Source: Dicaeum eximium
Taxonomy: Eukaryota; Chordata; Aves; Passeriformes; Dicaeidae
Assembly: GCA_013396995.1 (NCBI GenBank)
Contig: VWZP01010551.1
Span: forward strand, 1-64,000
Length of the DNA stretch: 64,000 nucleotides
Direction: 5' to 3'
A program made the position numbers and the translations under genes. Positions 11,701 through 19,050 of the stretch are shown here, piece by piece (position 1 is the first letter of the stretch; every line of letters starts with the position of its first letter). The notes under the pieces are model-generated. The model worked only from the letters and a program-made list of their open reading frames with translations. It ran no database searches and had not been told where the DNA came from.

Positions 11701-13333
11701 GCCTCATGCAGGCTGTTCTTGACCACGCAATTCCATACCTGCATGTCAGAGAAGCATTTGGACAGAAAATTGGTCACTTCCAGGTGAGGCAGAAAAGGAA
11801 TTGGAAATTTTTGTCCTCTTTTCTCTTTAAAACTGATAAGACTGAGAGCTTTGTCGTGGCAGGGGCTTTGCATGGAGAAGGTCACCTGCTGTTTATGCTG
11901 AGGCTGCATGATGTGCTAATGAGCAGCCTGGGCTAGTGGAAGGGTCCTCCTCATGGCAAGGGGGTGGAACCGGATGAACTTTAAGGTCCCTTAAGGACCT
12001 TAATGAATCCTCACTCAAGGAATCCTGGGATTCTATGATGTGGTGAGAAGGTGGAAAGACCTTTGAGCCTGCTCCCCTGAGATTGCTGTTGGTGGGTGAG
12101 GGACTGTGGCTGATATCTAGGGGTCTGTGACTTAACCTCCAGCTCTCTCATGTCTGCTTGGATCCATGTCTCCTCCCATGTCTAGTTTCTCTGGGGTATT
12201 TTGGGGAACAGGTGGTTGCCCTCACTCGTGTTAATTAACATCTCTTGTCTTTTGGCTGTGCAGCTCATGCAAGGCAAGATGGCAGATATGTACACACGGC
12301 TCATGGCCTGCCGGCAGTACGTCTACAATGTGGCCAAAGCTTGCGACAATGGCCACTTCAATGCCAAGGTGAGCTCAACTCTGGCCTGGGCTGTGTGTCC
12401 CAGGGCAATTCCTCCAGCCCCAGAGCCTCAGCTGTGAGGAGCCTCTGTTCAATGAGTTCCCACAGCTCAAAGGGTCTTTTTTTTCACAGTACCTTTTTTC
12501 CCTCAGAAATTAAAACCTCCTTCTACAAGGCAAGAGATTTAGCAGCATCAGTAGGTGTTTATTGGAAGCCCAGACAGATGTCCTGGTTGTTGTAAGGGTT
12601 ATTGTAAGGCAAGTAGCAGCTGTTAGAGGTGTTGTCACTTCCACCTGTCACCACACCTCTGTTAGAGGAGGATGTTGAGTGTTTAACAGTGGGAGCACAG
12701 ATCTCTGCATCCCAAAGCAAATCATGTTGGTCTCCTGGGGGATTGATGGGCCTTTGTGAGAGAGCCAGCTTCTCTGGTGTGCTTTTTTTTTTTCTTCTTC
12801 TGTCTTCATGTGGCCTTTACAGACCTGCCATGAGTGTTCCATGATAACAGGGACACTGCTGGACCTCCCTGTCCCTGTGCTTTGTGATCAAGTAGTTCAG
12901 GGTTCTTAGCAGGTGTCTGTAGAGTGATGGCAGCATGAGGGCAGCACAGGGACTGGAGACAGGCAGGTGACACCTTTTCTGACTGTCCCGTCGTGACTTT
13001 CCCATAGGACTGCGCCGGAGTGATCCTGTACTCAGCAGAGTGTGCAACACAGGTGGCCCTGGATGGGATCCAGTGCCTGGGTGAGTCACTGATGGCTGGA
13101 CAGAGCCAAGCACAGTGCAAGAGCATTTCCCTCTTCTGTCCCACCCTCAGCTCTGAAATTGGGGACAAGGAGTGACTTGTGGCTTTTTTTGTGTGGCAGG
13201 TGGGAACGGTTACATCAATGACTACCCCATGGGGCGCTTCCTGCGCGATGCCAAGCTCTATGAGATCGGGGCGGGCACCAGCGAGGTGCGCAGGCTCATC
13301 ATCGGCAGGGCCTTCAACGCCACCTTCAAGTAA
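2700..13333 (+). CDS. IVD: Isovaleryl-CoA dehydrogenase, mitochondrial (5'-partial, 11 coding exons)
   Basis: IVD is a mitochondrial-matrix FAD enzyme of leucine catabolism. It oxidises isovaleryl-CoA to 3-methylcrotonyl-CoA and passes electrons to ETF. The coding segments are 2700-2789, 4057-4108, 6746-6915, 8330-8423, 8675-8811, 9328-9424, 10475-10568, 11702-11783, 12264-12368, 13008-13080 and 13200-13333: 1128 nt, 375 residues plus TAA. As I recall the human protein, this equals everything after its first exon (48 codons), with no length difference. Both acyl-CoA dehydrogenase signatures are present: AMSEPNAGSDVVS (exon 5) and QCLGGNGY...DYPMGRFLRDAK (exons 11-12). The IVD-specific arrangement of the active site is also visible. 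The catalytic Glu lies in LDLERL (window residue 235, mature human Glu254), and the position used by other family members reads Gly-Ala in YEIGAG. The leader peptide and start codon are not in view. Gene identity is very secure; the missing exon 1 is inferred to lie upstream. Confidence 0.97.
2790..2791 (+). promoter_or_regulatory. IVD: GC-type splice donor of IVD intron 2
   Basis: The exon end CGG is followed by GCAAGT, and the matching acceptor is TTTGTAG at 4050-4056. GCAAGT is the consensus for the minor GC-AG class of U2 introns. Joining here gives ...GMR|DFWKKLG, in frame and matching the human protein; the GT at 2794-2795 would break the frame. Confidence 0.9.
4057..4108 (+). CDS. IVD: IVD coding exon 3
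   Basis: A 52-nt exon encoding DFWKKLGELGVLGITAP plus the first base of the next codon. The acceptor is TTTGTAG and the donor is G|GTAAGT. This is the N-terminal domain segment before the conserved YGG loop. Confidence 0.93.
6391..6428. repeat. 19-bp tandem direct repeat
   Basis: Two adjacent copies of a unit beginning TTGATTTAATCTTTG lie in IVD intron 3 and differ only near the end. This is a simple local duplication. Confidence 0.85.
6746..6915 (+). CDS. IVD: IVD coding exon 4
   Basis: A 170-nt exon encoding AAYGGSALGYLDHVLVMEE through NEAQKLKYLPK. It carries the SYGAHSNLCINQL helix; the Leu before SYGAH aligns to mature human Leu95, which lines the branched-acyl pocket (family knowledge). 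The acceptor is TCTTCCCAG and the donor AAG|GTACGT. Confidence 0.96.
8330..8423 (+). CDS. IVD: IVD coding exon 5
   Basis: A 94-nt exon encoding LISGEHIGALAMSEPNAGS onward to KADKK. It contains the first acyl-CoA dehydrogenase signature, whose backbone and Ser/Thr contacts help hold FAD and the acyl-CoA thioester. The acceptor is TTCTTCCAG and the donor G|GTAAAG. A CR1 fragment begins only 18 nt after the donor. Confidence 0.95.
8441..8596 (+). mobile_element. CR1 LINE fragment, 3' region
   Basis: Begins CTGCCCAGGGAGGTGTTGGA and runs through GGCACTCAGTGCTCTGGTCT to TTGGAGATCTTTTCCAACCT. It lies in the 251-nt IVD intron 5 and takes up more than half of it. Confidence 0.9.
8675..8811 (+). CDS. 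IVD: IVD coding exon 6
   Basis: A 137-nt exon encoding GDYFVLNGNKFWITNGPDA through ITAFIVER, the middle beta-domain with the FWITNG motif that packs on the flavin. It is followed by the donor AGG|GTAGGT. The human protein ends this segment in Lys where Arg is seen here (from memory). Confidence 0.96.
9328..9424 (+). CDS. IVD: IVD coding exon 7
   Basis: A 97-nt exon encoding GMPGFRTAQKLDKLGMRGS and then the NTCELIFEDCKVP strand, the end of the beta-domain. The KLGMRGSNT sequence is typical of the family. The acceptor is TTTGCAG and the donor G|GTGAGT. Confidence 0.95.
10291..10412 (-). mobile_element. CR1 LINE fragment, 3' region
   Basis: Minus-strand CR1: ATAGAATCCCAGGATGGTTT, then GATCATCCAGTCCCACCCC and GGGACATCTTCCACTGGCCC. 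In IVD intron 7, ending about 60 nt before the exon 8 acceptor. Confidence 0.9.
10475..10568 (+). CDS. IVD: IVD coding exon 8 (catalytic Glu)
   Basis: A 94-nt exon encoding AENVLGTLSKGVYVLMSGL and DLERLVLSGGPL. The GAG codon at 10537-10539 is the catalytic base: its position, window residue 235, converts to mature human Glu254. The segment AENVLGTLS differs most from human (ANILGHEN) in an otherwise conserved gene. The acceptor is CTTTGCAG and the donor GG|GTAAGG. Confidence 0.95.
11702..11783 (+). CDS. IVD: IVD coding exon 9
   Basis: An 82-nt exon encoding LMQAVLDHAIPYLHVREAF and GQKIGHFQ. The REAFGQ-I segment is the conserved turn that contacts FAD across the tetramer interface in this family. 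The acceptor is CTTTTTAG and the donor CAG|GTGAGG. Confidence 0.94.
11922..12039 (+). mobile_element. CR1 LINE fragment, 3' end
   Basis: GCAGCCTGGGCTAGTGGAAG, then ACTTTAAGGTCCCTTAAGGA and a GGGATTCTATGAT end. In IVD intron 9; a short local duplication of the TTAAGG motif is visible. Confidence 0.85.
12264..12368 (+). CDS. IVD: IVD coding exon 10
   Basis: A 105-nt exon, 35 codons in phase 0, encoding LMQGKMADMYTRLMACRQY and VYNVAKACDNGHFNAK, a long helix of the C-terminal alpha domain. The acceptor is GCTGTGCAG and the donor AAG|GTGAGC. Confidence 0.95.
13008..13080 (+). CDS. IVD: IVD coding exon 11
   Basis: A 73-nt exon encoding DCAGVILYSAECATQVALDG and IQCLG, including the start of the second family signature. 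The acceptor is TTTCCCATAG and the donor G|GTGAGT. Confidence 0.95.
13200..13333 (+). CDS. IVD: IVD terminal coding exon 12
   Basis: This exon encodes GNGYINDYPMGRFLRDAKL, YEIGAGTSEVRRLIIGRAF and NATFK, followed by TAA at 13331-13333. YEIGAG carries Gly-Ala where MCAD-type enzymes place their catalytic Glu, diagnostic of IVD. The acceptor is GTGTGGCAG. Confidence 0.97.
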
Positions 13334-13920
13334 TGCCGCCAGTGTAGAGGCAGCACTGTGACCACCACGAGGCCTTGACCGTGAGGCTGGAGCGCATAAC
13401 TCCGCTTCCTCCTACTGCCATTCCAGCATCGTCACTTGTGGAGTCCCCTCTGCCTGCTCTGGGAACAGATGCTGCTGAACTGGGCTTGGACAAAATGAAT
13501 CAAGGGGTACATGGAAGGAGAAGTGGTTTTTCTCTTTTGTGATCATCTTCATTCATGGTGTTCATGAGCTGTTGATTCTCAGCTTTGCAAAGCAGAGGTT
13601 CATCCCCCCACCAGGCAGGCTGGCAAGGGGTGTGCAGCCACTCCTGCACACAGAAGGTCAAACAAAACCCACCAAAATGGACAATGAGGGAACAACTTTG
13701 TTCTTTCCAAAAAGCCCTGAGTGCCATAGAATTTAGCATATTGCCATTGGAAGGTGAAACTTCCTGCTGTGACCTTCTAATAGGATTAATACCTTCCATT
13801 TTGGAAGCTACACCAACCACATTGCGTGGTTGCTATCATGAATGCTTAAAATCATCTGTGCACAAGCAGCATTTTAGGTGCTGATTCCTAAAACCTCCTT
13901 AAATCCCATGTATGTTTCTG

Positions 13921-13960
13921 TGCAGAATTCCTTTCCTCTTTGCAGAATTCTTTTCCTATT
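13921..13960. repeat. 20-bp tandem duplication in IVD 3' UTR
   Basis: Two adjacent 20-mers beginning TGCAGAATTC differ at two positions. No function is evident. Confidence 0.9.
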
Positions 13961-15035
13961 CTGGCTGCTTCTGGAGTTATTTGGGTGCAGGCCCAAATCC
14001 TTGCTGCACTGACTGACTGCTCCCACTAGGTCATTCTCTCAGAGTAGTCACCATCCATCACTCTGGGGACAGTTAACACATCAGAGCTGTGTTGTGACAT
14101 CTGTGAATGAAGCAGGTAGAAAGGGCTGACTTCTTTGGGGTTTGGTTCCTTCTGAAGTTTGTTGTTTTGGCCAAGGCTGTCCTCATTCTCCAATTCTGGG
14201 CAGCTGAGCAATGTGTTTGTGAGCTCAGTGCATCATGTATCCAGCAAATCAGGGTTTATCCAGCTCTTTAAAGGAGAAATCGCACAGCATCCTGCCAGCC
14301 TTTAAGTGTGAATCACAAATCGAAATGGGCCACTGGAAATGTGATTGAACAGTTAATTAAACCATTGCCGTGGAGGCAACTCCCAGCAATTTTAACAAAA
14401 CTCACCTTCAACTCTTTGTATTTTTTTGGTTGTAGTTGACTCCTGTCTATACCAGGTGACAGTAGACTAACACAGAATTTTAAAATGCCACAGATTGAAA
14501 ACAGTTCACTTTCTTGAATTGCCAGGTAGGTCACCAAGAGTTTATGAAAGTCACAAAGAGCCAGAAAGAGCTTCTGAGGTCCTGGTGGTTAGCACCTTCC
14601 TCCAAAACTTCATATTTATTCAGCCTCAGTGGGTGGCTGTCACTCTAGGAAGTGTCCCAGGGGTTAATTTTCAGCCTAAATCTCTGGATAGAGGATTGAC
14701 AGAGGTGCTTTGTCAGGAATATTTTGTTGGGCTGCATCTGAAAATGCTGTGGAAGTGAATCTTAAGGTGCACTTCATATGGGAAATACTCAGTGAATTGC
14801 TGTCCATAGATATAAGAATTTAGTTATGTGACCAGACATTTATATTTTGTCACAAAATGATTCCTGGATCACTTAAGATTCATTCCTGCCAGAGGAACTT
14901 TTCTAGGGAGTGTCAGAGCCTTGACAGGATGGTGTGACATTCAGGCTGTTAAAAATAGGTTTTCTAAGGTGGAAGGAACCCAGAGATTTTTAAACCTGTC
15001 CTTCAGCACTGGAGAGGTCTGGTTTTAATACACAT

Positions 15036-15041
15036 AATAAA
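15036..15041 (+). promoter_or_regulatory. Candidate poly(A) signal AATAAA, IVD
   Basis: First canonical AATAAA after the IVD stop codon, about 1.7 kb downstream. An ATTAAA at 14356-14361 is an earlier, weaker option. The choice cannot be made without transcript data. Confidence 0.35.
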
Positions 15042-15253
15042 TAATGCCTTCACTTTCCAGGCTGATCAGCACCTTGGAGTTGAAGGTAAAATGAATCAAT
15101 ATCTAACAAATCTTGGGACAGGGGCAGGGACAGATTCATAAATCCTCAGCAGGGTTGTGTTATTCAAATCTCACTCCCTTCTGCAGCAGCTGCCTTGGGA
15201 AAGGGATGGGAGAGCTTTCTGGGGGAAAAGAGGGTTAATCTTTATACTATACT

Positions 15254-15259
15254 AATAAA
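15254..15259 (+). promoter_or_regulatory. Candidate poly(A) signal AATAAA, IVD
   Basis: AATAAA followed within 12-25 nt by a T/G-rich stretch (TTTTGTTGTGGTCTCTG), which resembles the downstream element of a cleavage site. It is the better of the two candidates by context. Confidence 0.4.
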
Positions 15260-15681
15260 ATAAGCTTTTGTTGTGGTCTCTGCTCTTGCGAGGGCCCCAG
15301 TAGAGGCACCAAAGGCTGGCAACAGCAACAGCTACATGTTGCTTTCCCTGTCTATCCCTCCATCTTCCCAATCACAGATTTTCCCCATAATTCTCATTTA
15401 AAAGAAATACATTACAGAGATCATGCAGGCTGTGCTTTAGCTCCTCTGGAGAGCAGCAGAGCTTACAGGGAAGACACGGGGCTGTGCTGCTGGATATCAT
15501 CCAAATGGTTTCTGCTGTGGATATGTGAGGGAAATTGTCCTGGCCTGACAGCCTTTGGCTGGTGGCAGGGCTGGATGTGCTGCATCTTCCCTGTTTTTTT
15601 TCAAGATCCTTTCCCTATTTGCATCTGGCTGGCCACTGAGCAGAGGAAGGCGTGGAGAGCAGTAGGGGGAATTATTTGTGA

Positions 15682-15686
15682 AGGTA
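15682..15686. repeat. Target-site duplication, left copy (AGGTA)
   Basis: AGGTA immediately precedes the LTR and is identical to the five bases immediately after it. Confidence 0.8.
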
Positions 15687-16765
15687 TGCAGTGGGTTGAC
15701 CCGGGCTGGGTGCCAAGCACTCACCAAAGCCTATCACTGTCCTCCACAGCTGGACAGGGAGAGAAAATTTAACAAAGGTTCATAGGCTGAGATAAGGATT
15801 GGGAGAGATCCCTCACCCAAAACTGTCAGGCAAATCTGACTTGAATTAGAGATGTTAATTGAATTTATTACTTGCAAAATCAGAGCATGATAATGAGAGG
15901 TAAAAAAAAATGTAAAAACATCTTCCCCCCACCCTTCCCTCCTTCCCTGCTCTAACTCCTCCCCCCACAGCAGTGCAGGGAGACGGAAATGGTGGTTACA
16001 AGTCAGTTCATCACAAGTTGTTTCTGCTACCGCTCAGGGAGAGGAGTCCTTCCCTCCCACACGAGATGGGTCTCCGTGAACTTCTCCAGTGTGAGTCCAT
16101 CCCATGGGCAGCAGTTCTCCGTGAATTGCTGCATTTTTTGTCATTCTTCCACAGGGTCAGTCCTTCGGACTCAGGCTGCTCCAAGGTGGTCACGGGTTCA
16201 CAAGTCCTACCAGGAAACCTGCTCAGCGTGGGCTCCTCTCTCCATGGGTCTGCAGGTCCCTGGACAGGCATGGGCTTCTTACAGGTTCACAGCCTTCTCT
16301 CAGGCATCCCCCTGCTCCAGTGTGGGGTCTTCTACAGGCTGGAGGGAAATCTCTACACACCCATGAGCCCTCCATGGGCTGCAGAGGGACAACCTGCTGT
16401 GCCATGCTCTGTACCACAGACTGTAGGGGAATCTCAGCTTGCACCTGGAGCAGCTCCTGCCCCTCCTTCTGCACTGACCACACCACACCTTGCTGTTTGC
16501 AGGGCTGATCCTCTCATATATTCTCACCCTGCTCTTCTCTGGACCCAATTCTATCTGCCTAATAAGTTTTTTTTCTTCTGAACTGTGTTATCCCAAAGGT
16601 GTCACCACCATTCCTGATTGTCTCAGCCTTGGCCAGCAGCACATCCATCTTGAAGCTGCCTGGAATGGGCTCTGCTGGACGTGGGGAAACCTCCCGGCAG
16701 CTTCTCACAGAAGCCACCCCTGTAGCACTCTGGCTACAAAAACCTGGCCATGCAAACCCAGTACA
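15687..16765 (-). mobile_element. Solo LTR of an endogenous retrovirus (passerine type)
   Basis: Read on the minus strand, the element begins TGTACTGGGTTTGCATGG and ends in ...GGTCAACCCACTGCA, so it has the TG...CA ends of an LTR. It is flanked by the 5-bp duplication AGGTA at 15682-15686 and 16766-16770. The sequence corresponds to an LTR family I recognise as abundant in songbird genomes (TguLTR5-like, from memory). It holds an internal array of imperfect repeats built on CTCCAGTGTGGG and CATGGGCTGCAG (about 16080-16440). No gag, pol or env sequence is present, so the provirus has been reduced to one LTR by recombination. A 5-bp duplication fits the ERVL class better than ERVK (6 bp). CG-to-TG changes suggest an old insertion. 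Open frames inside it are not genes. Confidence 0.85.
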
Positions 16766-16770
16766 AGGTA
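16766..16770. repeat. Target-site duplication, right copy (AGGTA)
   Basis: AGGTA immediately follows the TG end of the minus-strand LTR, matching the left copy exactly. Confidence 0.8.
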
Positions 16771-16904
16771 ACAGAAAGTTTATTTCAGCAGTGTGAGATT
16801 TGGAATGAGGTTCAGTTAGTGACAGGAAGAGAGGGTGTAGCATCAAGCTGCACCGAGGAAAGTTCAGGTGGGATATTACAGAAAGAATGTCAGGCACTGA
16901 AAAG

Positions 16905-17033
16905 GTCAGGCACTGTCCAGGTAGGTGGTGGAGTCCCCACCCCTGGAGGTGTTCAAGGAATGACTGGACGTGGCACTCTGCTCTGGGCAGGGTGACAAGG
17001 TGGGAGTTGGGCACAGGTTGGACTTGGTGATCA
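16905..17033 (+). mobile_element. CR1 LINE fragment, 3' region
   Basis: GTGGTGGAGTCCCCACCCC, GGAGGTGTTCAAGGAATGAC and GGTTGGACTTGGTGATC follow CR1. Confidence 0.9.
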
Positions 17034-18219
17034 GGTTGTGATAGAAAAGCTGGGTTCCCACTGAGCTGGGGCACTGCCAGTGTTTGATCCAGAAACTCAA
17101 GGGAAAAGTGGAAGATACAGCAGGGAAGATGGGCTTGGACATCTCCACTGTTCTGCCTCATGCTTCTCAGGGCAGAAGGGACCACATCTCCTACCAGTTT
17201 TGGACAGAGCTTAAGTTTAAACAGAGGCGGTGTTTGGGGGCTGCCCACAGTGTGAGGGAGCTGTTTGCTTTATGAACACACAAGGGACATGGTGTTAAAA
17301 TCTGTTTGTGAGGTAAAACTGCTGCAGAGAGTCTGTGGGGCCAGCTGGGCTTACAACCCATTTGCCCTGAGAACCACTGCCCCGTCATGGGGCTGGGCTG
17401 TGGTAAAAGCAAATCTTGCCTTGTCAAGCGAGGTCAAACCACACCAAGAGGTGCAGGATGTGGTAGAGGAGCTCGTGTTTGCACGGCACCTCAGGCAAGG
17501 CAGTGGCTCTCCCCGATCCTCCACAGGGACCTGGGTGCAGTGGTTTACCTCCCAAAAAAGATGTCCTGAGTCCCGCTGGAGCTGCCAGATGGGATTCCCA
17601 GCCTACTGCATTGCTGTGGGACCACTGTCTCCCTCTCAGTAGCTCCCTCAGAGAGCCCCTCTGTCCCCTGCTCTGTCCCACTGCCTGTCTCTCTTACTGT
17701 CAGGGCAGTGGGGAGTGTGTGTGCTTCTGTCTGTGTGGGACAGAGGATGTGGTTTCTTGCCTGTGGAGCTGGTCCATGAGCGGAAGGGAGGCTTTGGTAA
17801 CCTGTTGGAAAGATGATGTTTCCCTCCCGTGCTGGGCTTTGAGCAATTTCAGTACAGGGTGAGACATAACGAAAGTGTCATCGCGTCCTAATTTCACTGT
17901 AAAGAGATGTGCTGAAGCCAAGCCCTGCGATGATGCTCCATCCCTGTTCACGAGCCTCCCTCCTACTCCTGCCTCCCTCCTGTAGCCCAGCACGATGTGT
18001 CATTCAAAATCCCTATGTGTTTAGATTGCCGCTCGCCTCAGCCTCCCCGGGGGTCTGGGCAGCACTCGCTGCAGTTCAGCGCCGCTGCCGCAGCAGGAAC
18101 CTGCTGCTGTGTCACCTCCGTGTTGCTCATGTGAGTGATGAGTCGGTTTCTTTCCCAGACTGGAGTGAGAGCCCATGGAGCCACATGTATCCGCTGTCAC
18201 GGATGCAGGCAGAGAGGAT

Positions 18220-18490
18220 GTGATCCCTGCGTCCTGGCCGCTCTGTCCCTGCGTCCTGCCCGGCAGCTGCCCGCTCCTCCCGCACAGCTGTGCCGGCCAC
18301 GCTCCCTTCGCAGCGAGGCACCCGCTCCTCCCAGCCACGGCACCGCAGGAAGATTAGAAAGAGATTTCTTTTCAATCCATACAAGAATTCACAACTGTGA
18401 AGTGGAGACAAAAACATTCTTGAGCCGAGGGCACAATATTGTGCGAAGGAGGCCCGGGGGGGCTGCGGGATTACTGTAGCGCAGCCCAGG
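18220..18490. promoter_or_regulatory. Small CG-rich block, function unknown
   Basis: The block is clearly richer in G+C and CG dinucleotides than its surroundings. It contains a perfect 14-bp palindrome at 18431-18444. It could be an orphan CpG island or an enhancer; no gene start is supported. Confidence 0.3.
18431..18444. repeat. Perfect 14-bp palindrome
   Basis: GCACAATATTGTGC equals its own reverse complement and places ACAAT and ATTGT half-sites back to back, as in paired SOX sites. Confidence 0.6.
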
Positions 18491-18824
18491 GTCGCCCCGC
18501 TTGCACCTGCTGTTTGCTGAAAGGCTGATGCTGAGCAACAAGCAGCTGATGCTGAGGCCCAGTTGTCAGCCTGAATGGGGGGAAAAAAGGCTGAAGCAGC
18601 GTGCTCGCCGAAAGGAAATGGCAGGCGGCCCAGTGCCGGCGAGAGGAGGGAGCCGGCTCCCCCTTGGCACGTGGAGCTCCAGGCAGACCCAGAGGTGTGG
18701 GTCTGCCTGAAGATGTCATTCCAAAGACGTCTAGGAGACAGGGGATGATCTTGAACCTCTGAAGAGGCTGAGAAGGTTGAGAGCACGAGCTCCCCCCAAA
18801 CCACACTGCTGTTCCCCAGACAAG

Positions 18825-19050
18825 AGGAAAGGTACTTTTCAGGAAGAATTTCTTCATGGAAAGGGTTGTCCAGCATTGTAACGGGCTGCCTATGGAAGTG
18901 GTGGAGTCACCATCCCTGTAGGTGTACAAGGAACAACAGGACCTGGCACTCAGTGCTCTGGTCTGGTTGACAAGGTGGGGATTGGTCACCGGTTGAAATT
19001 GATGATCTTGGAGATCTTTTCCAACTTAAATAATTCTGGGATTCTCTGAT
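18825..19050 (+). mobile_element. CR1 LINE fragment, 3' region
   Basis: AGGAAGAATTTCTTCATGGA, GGTGGAGTCACCATCCCTG, TGGCACTCAGTGCTCTGGTC and TTGGAGATCTTTTCCAACTT follow CR1 in order. Confidence 0.95.

Larger units (their letters stand above)
2790..13199 (+). other. IVD introns 2-11
   Basis: Introns lie at 2790-4056, 4109-6745, 6916-8329, 8424-8674, 8812-9327, 9425-10474, 10569-11701, 11784-12263, 12369-13007 and 13081-13199. All but the first are GT-AG. They contain CR1 pieces in introns 5, 7 and 9, and a 19-bp direct repeat at 6391-6428 in intron 3. Otherwise I see only unremarkable AT-rich sequence with no nested gene. Confidence 0.8.
13334..15280 (+). other. IVD: IVD 3' untranslated region (approximate)
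   Basis: Non-coding sequence after the IVD stop. It has no canonical AATAAA until 15036-15041, and a second at 15254-15259. A near-perfect 20-bp tandem duplication sits at 13921-13960. The true 3' end is not determined; the length (1.7-1.9 kb) is inferred from the first canonical signals. Confidence 0.5.

Noticed and set aside
15973..16581. 202-codon open frame on the + strand
   Set aside because: It lies inside the solo LTR, antisense to it, and reads through the LTR's internal tandem repeats; no protein-like pattern.
16559..17248. 229-codon open frame on the minus strand
   Set aside because: It crosses the LTR boundary and a CR1 fragment; composition is repeat-derived.
18127..18876. 249-codon open frame on the minus strand
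   Set aside because: Part of it is antisense CR1 and the rest is a CG-rich block where stop codons are scarce; no recognisable domain.
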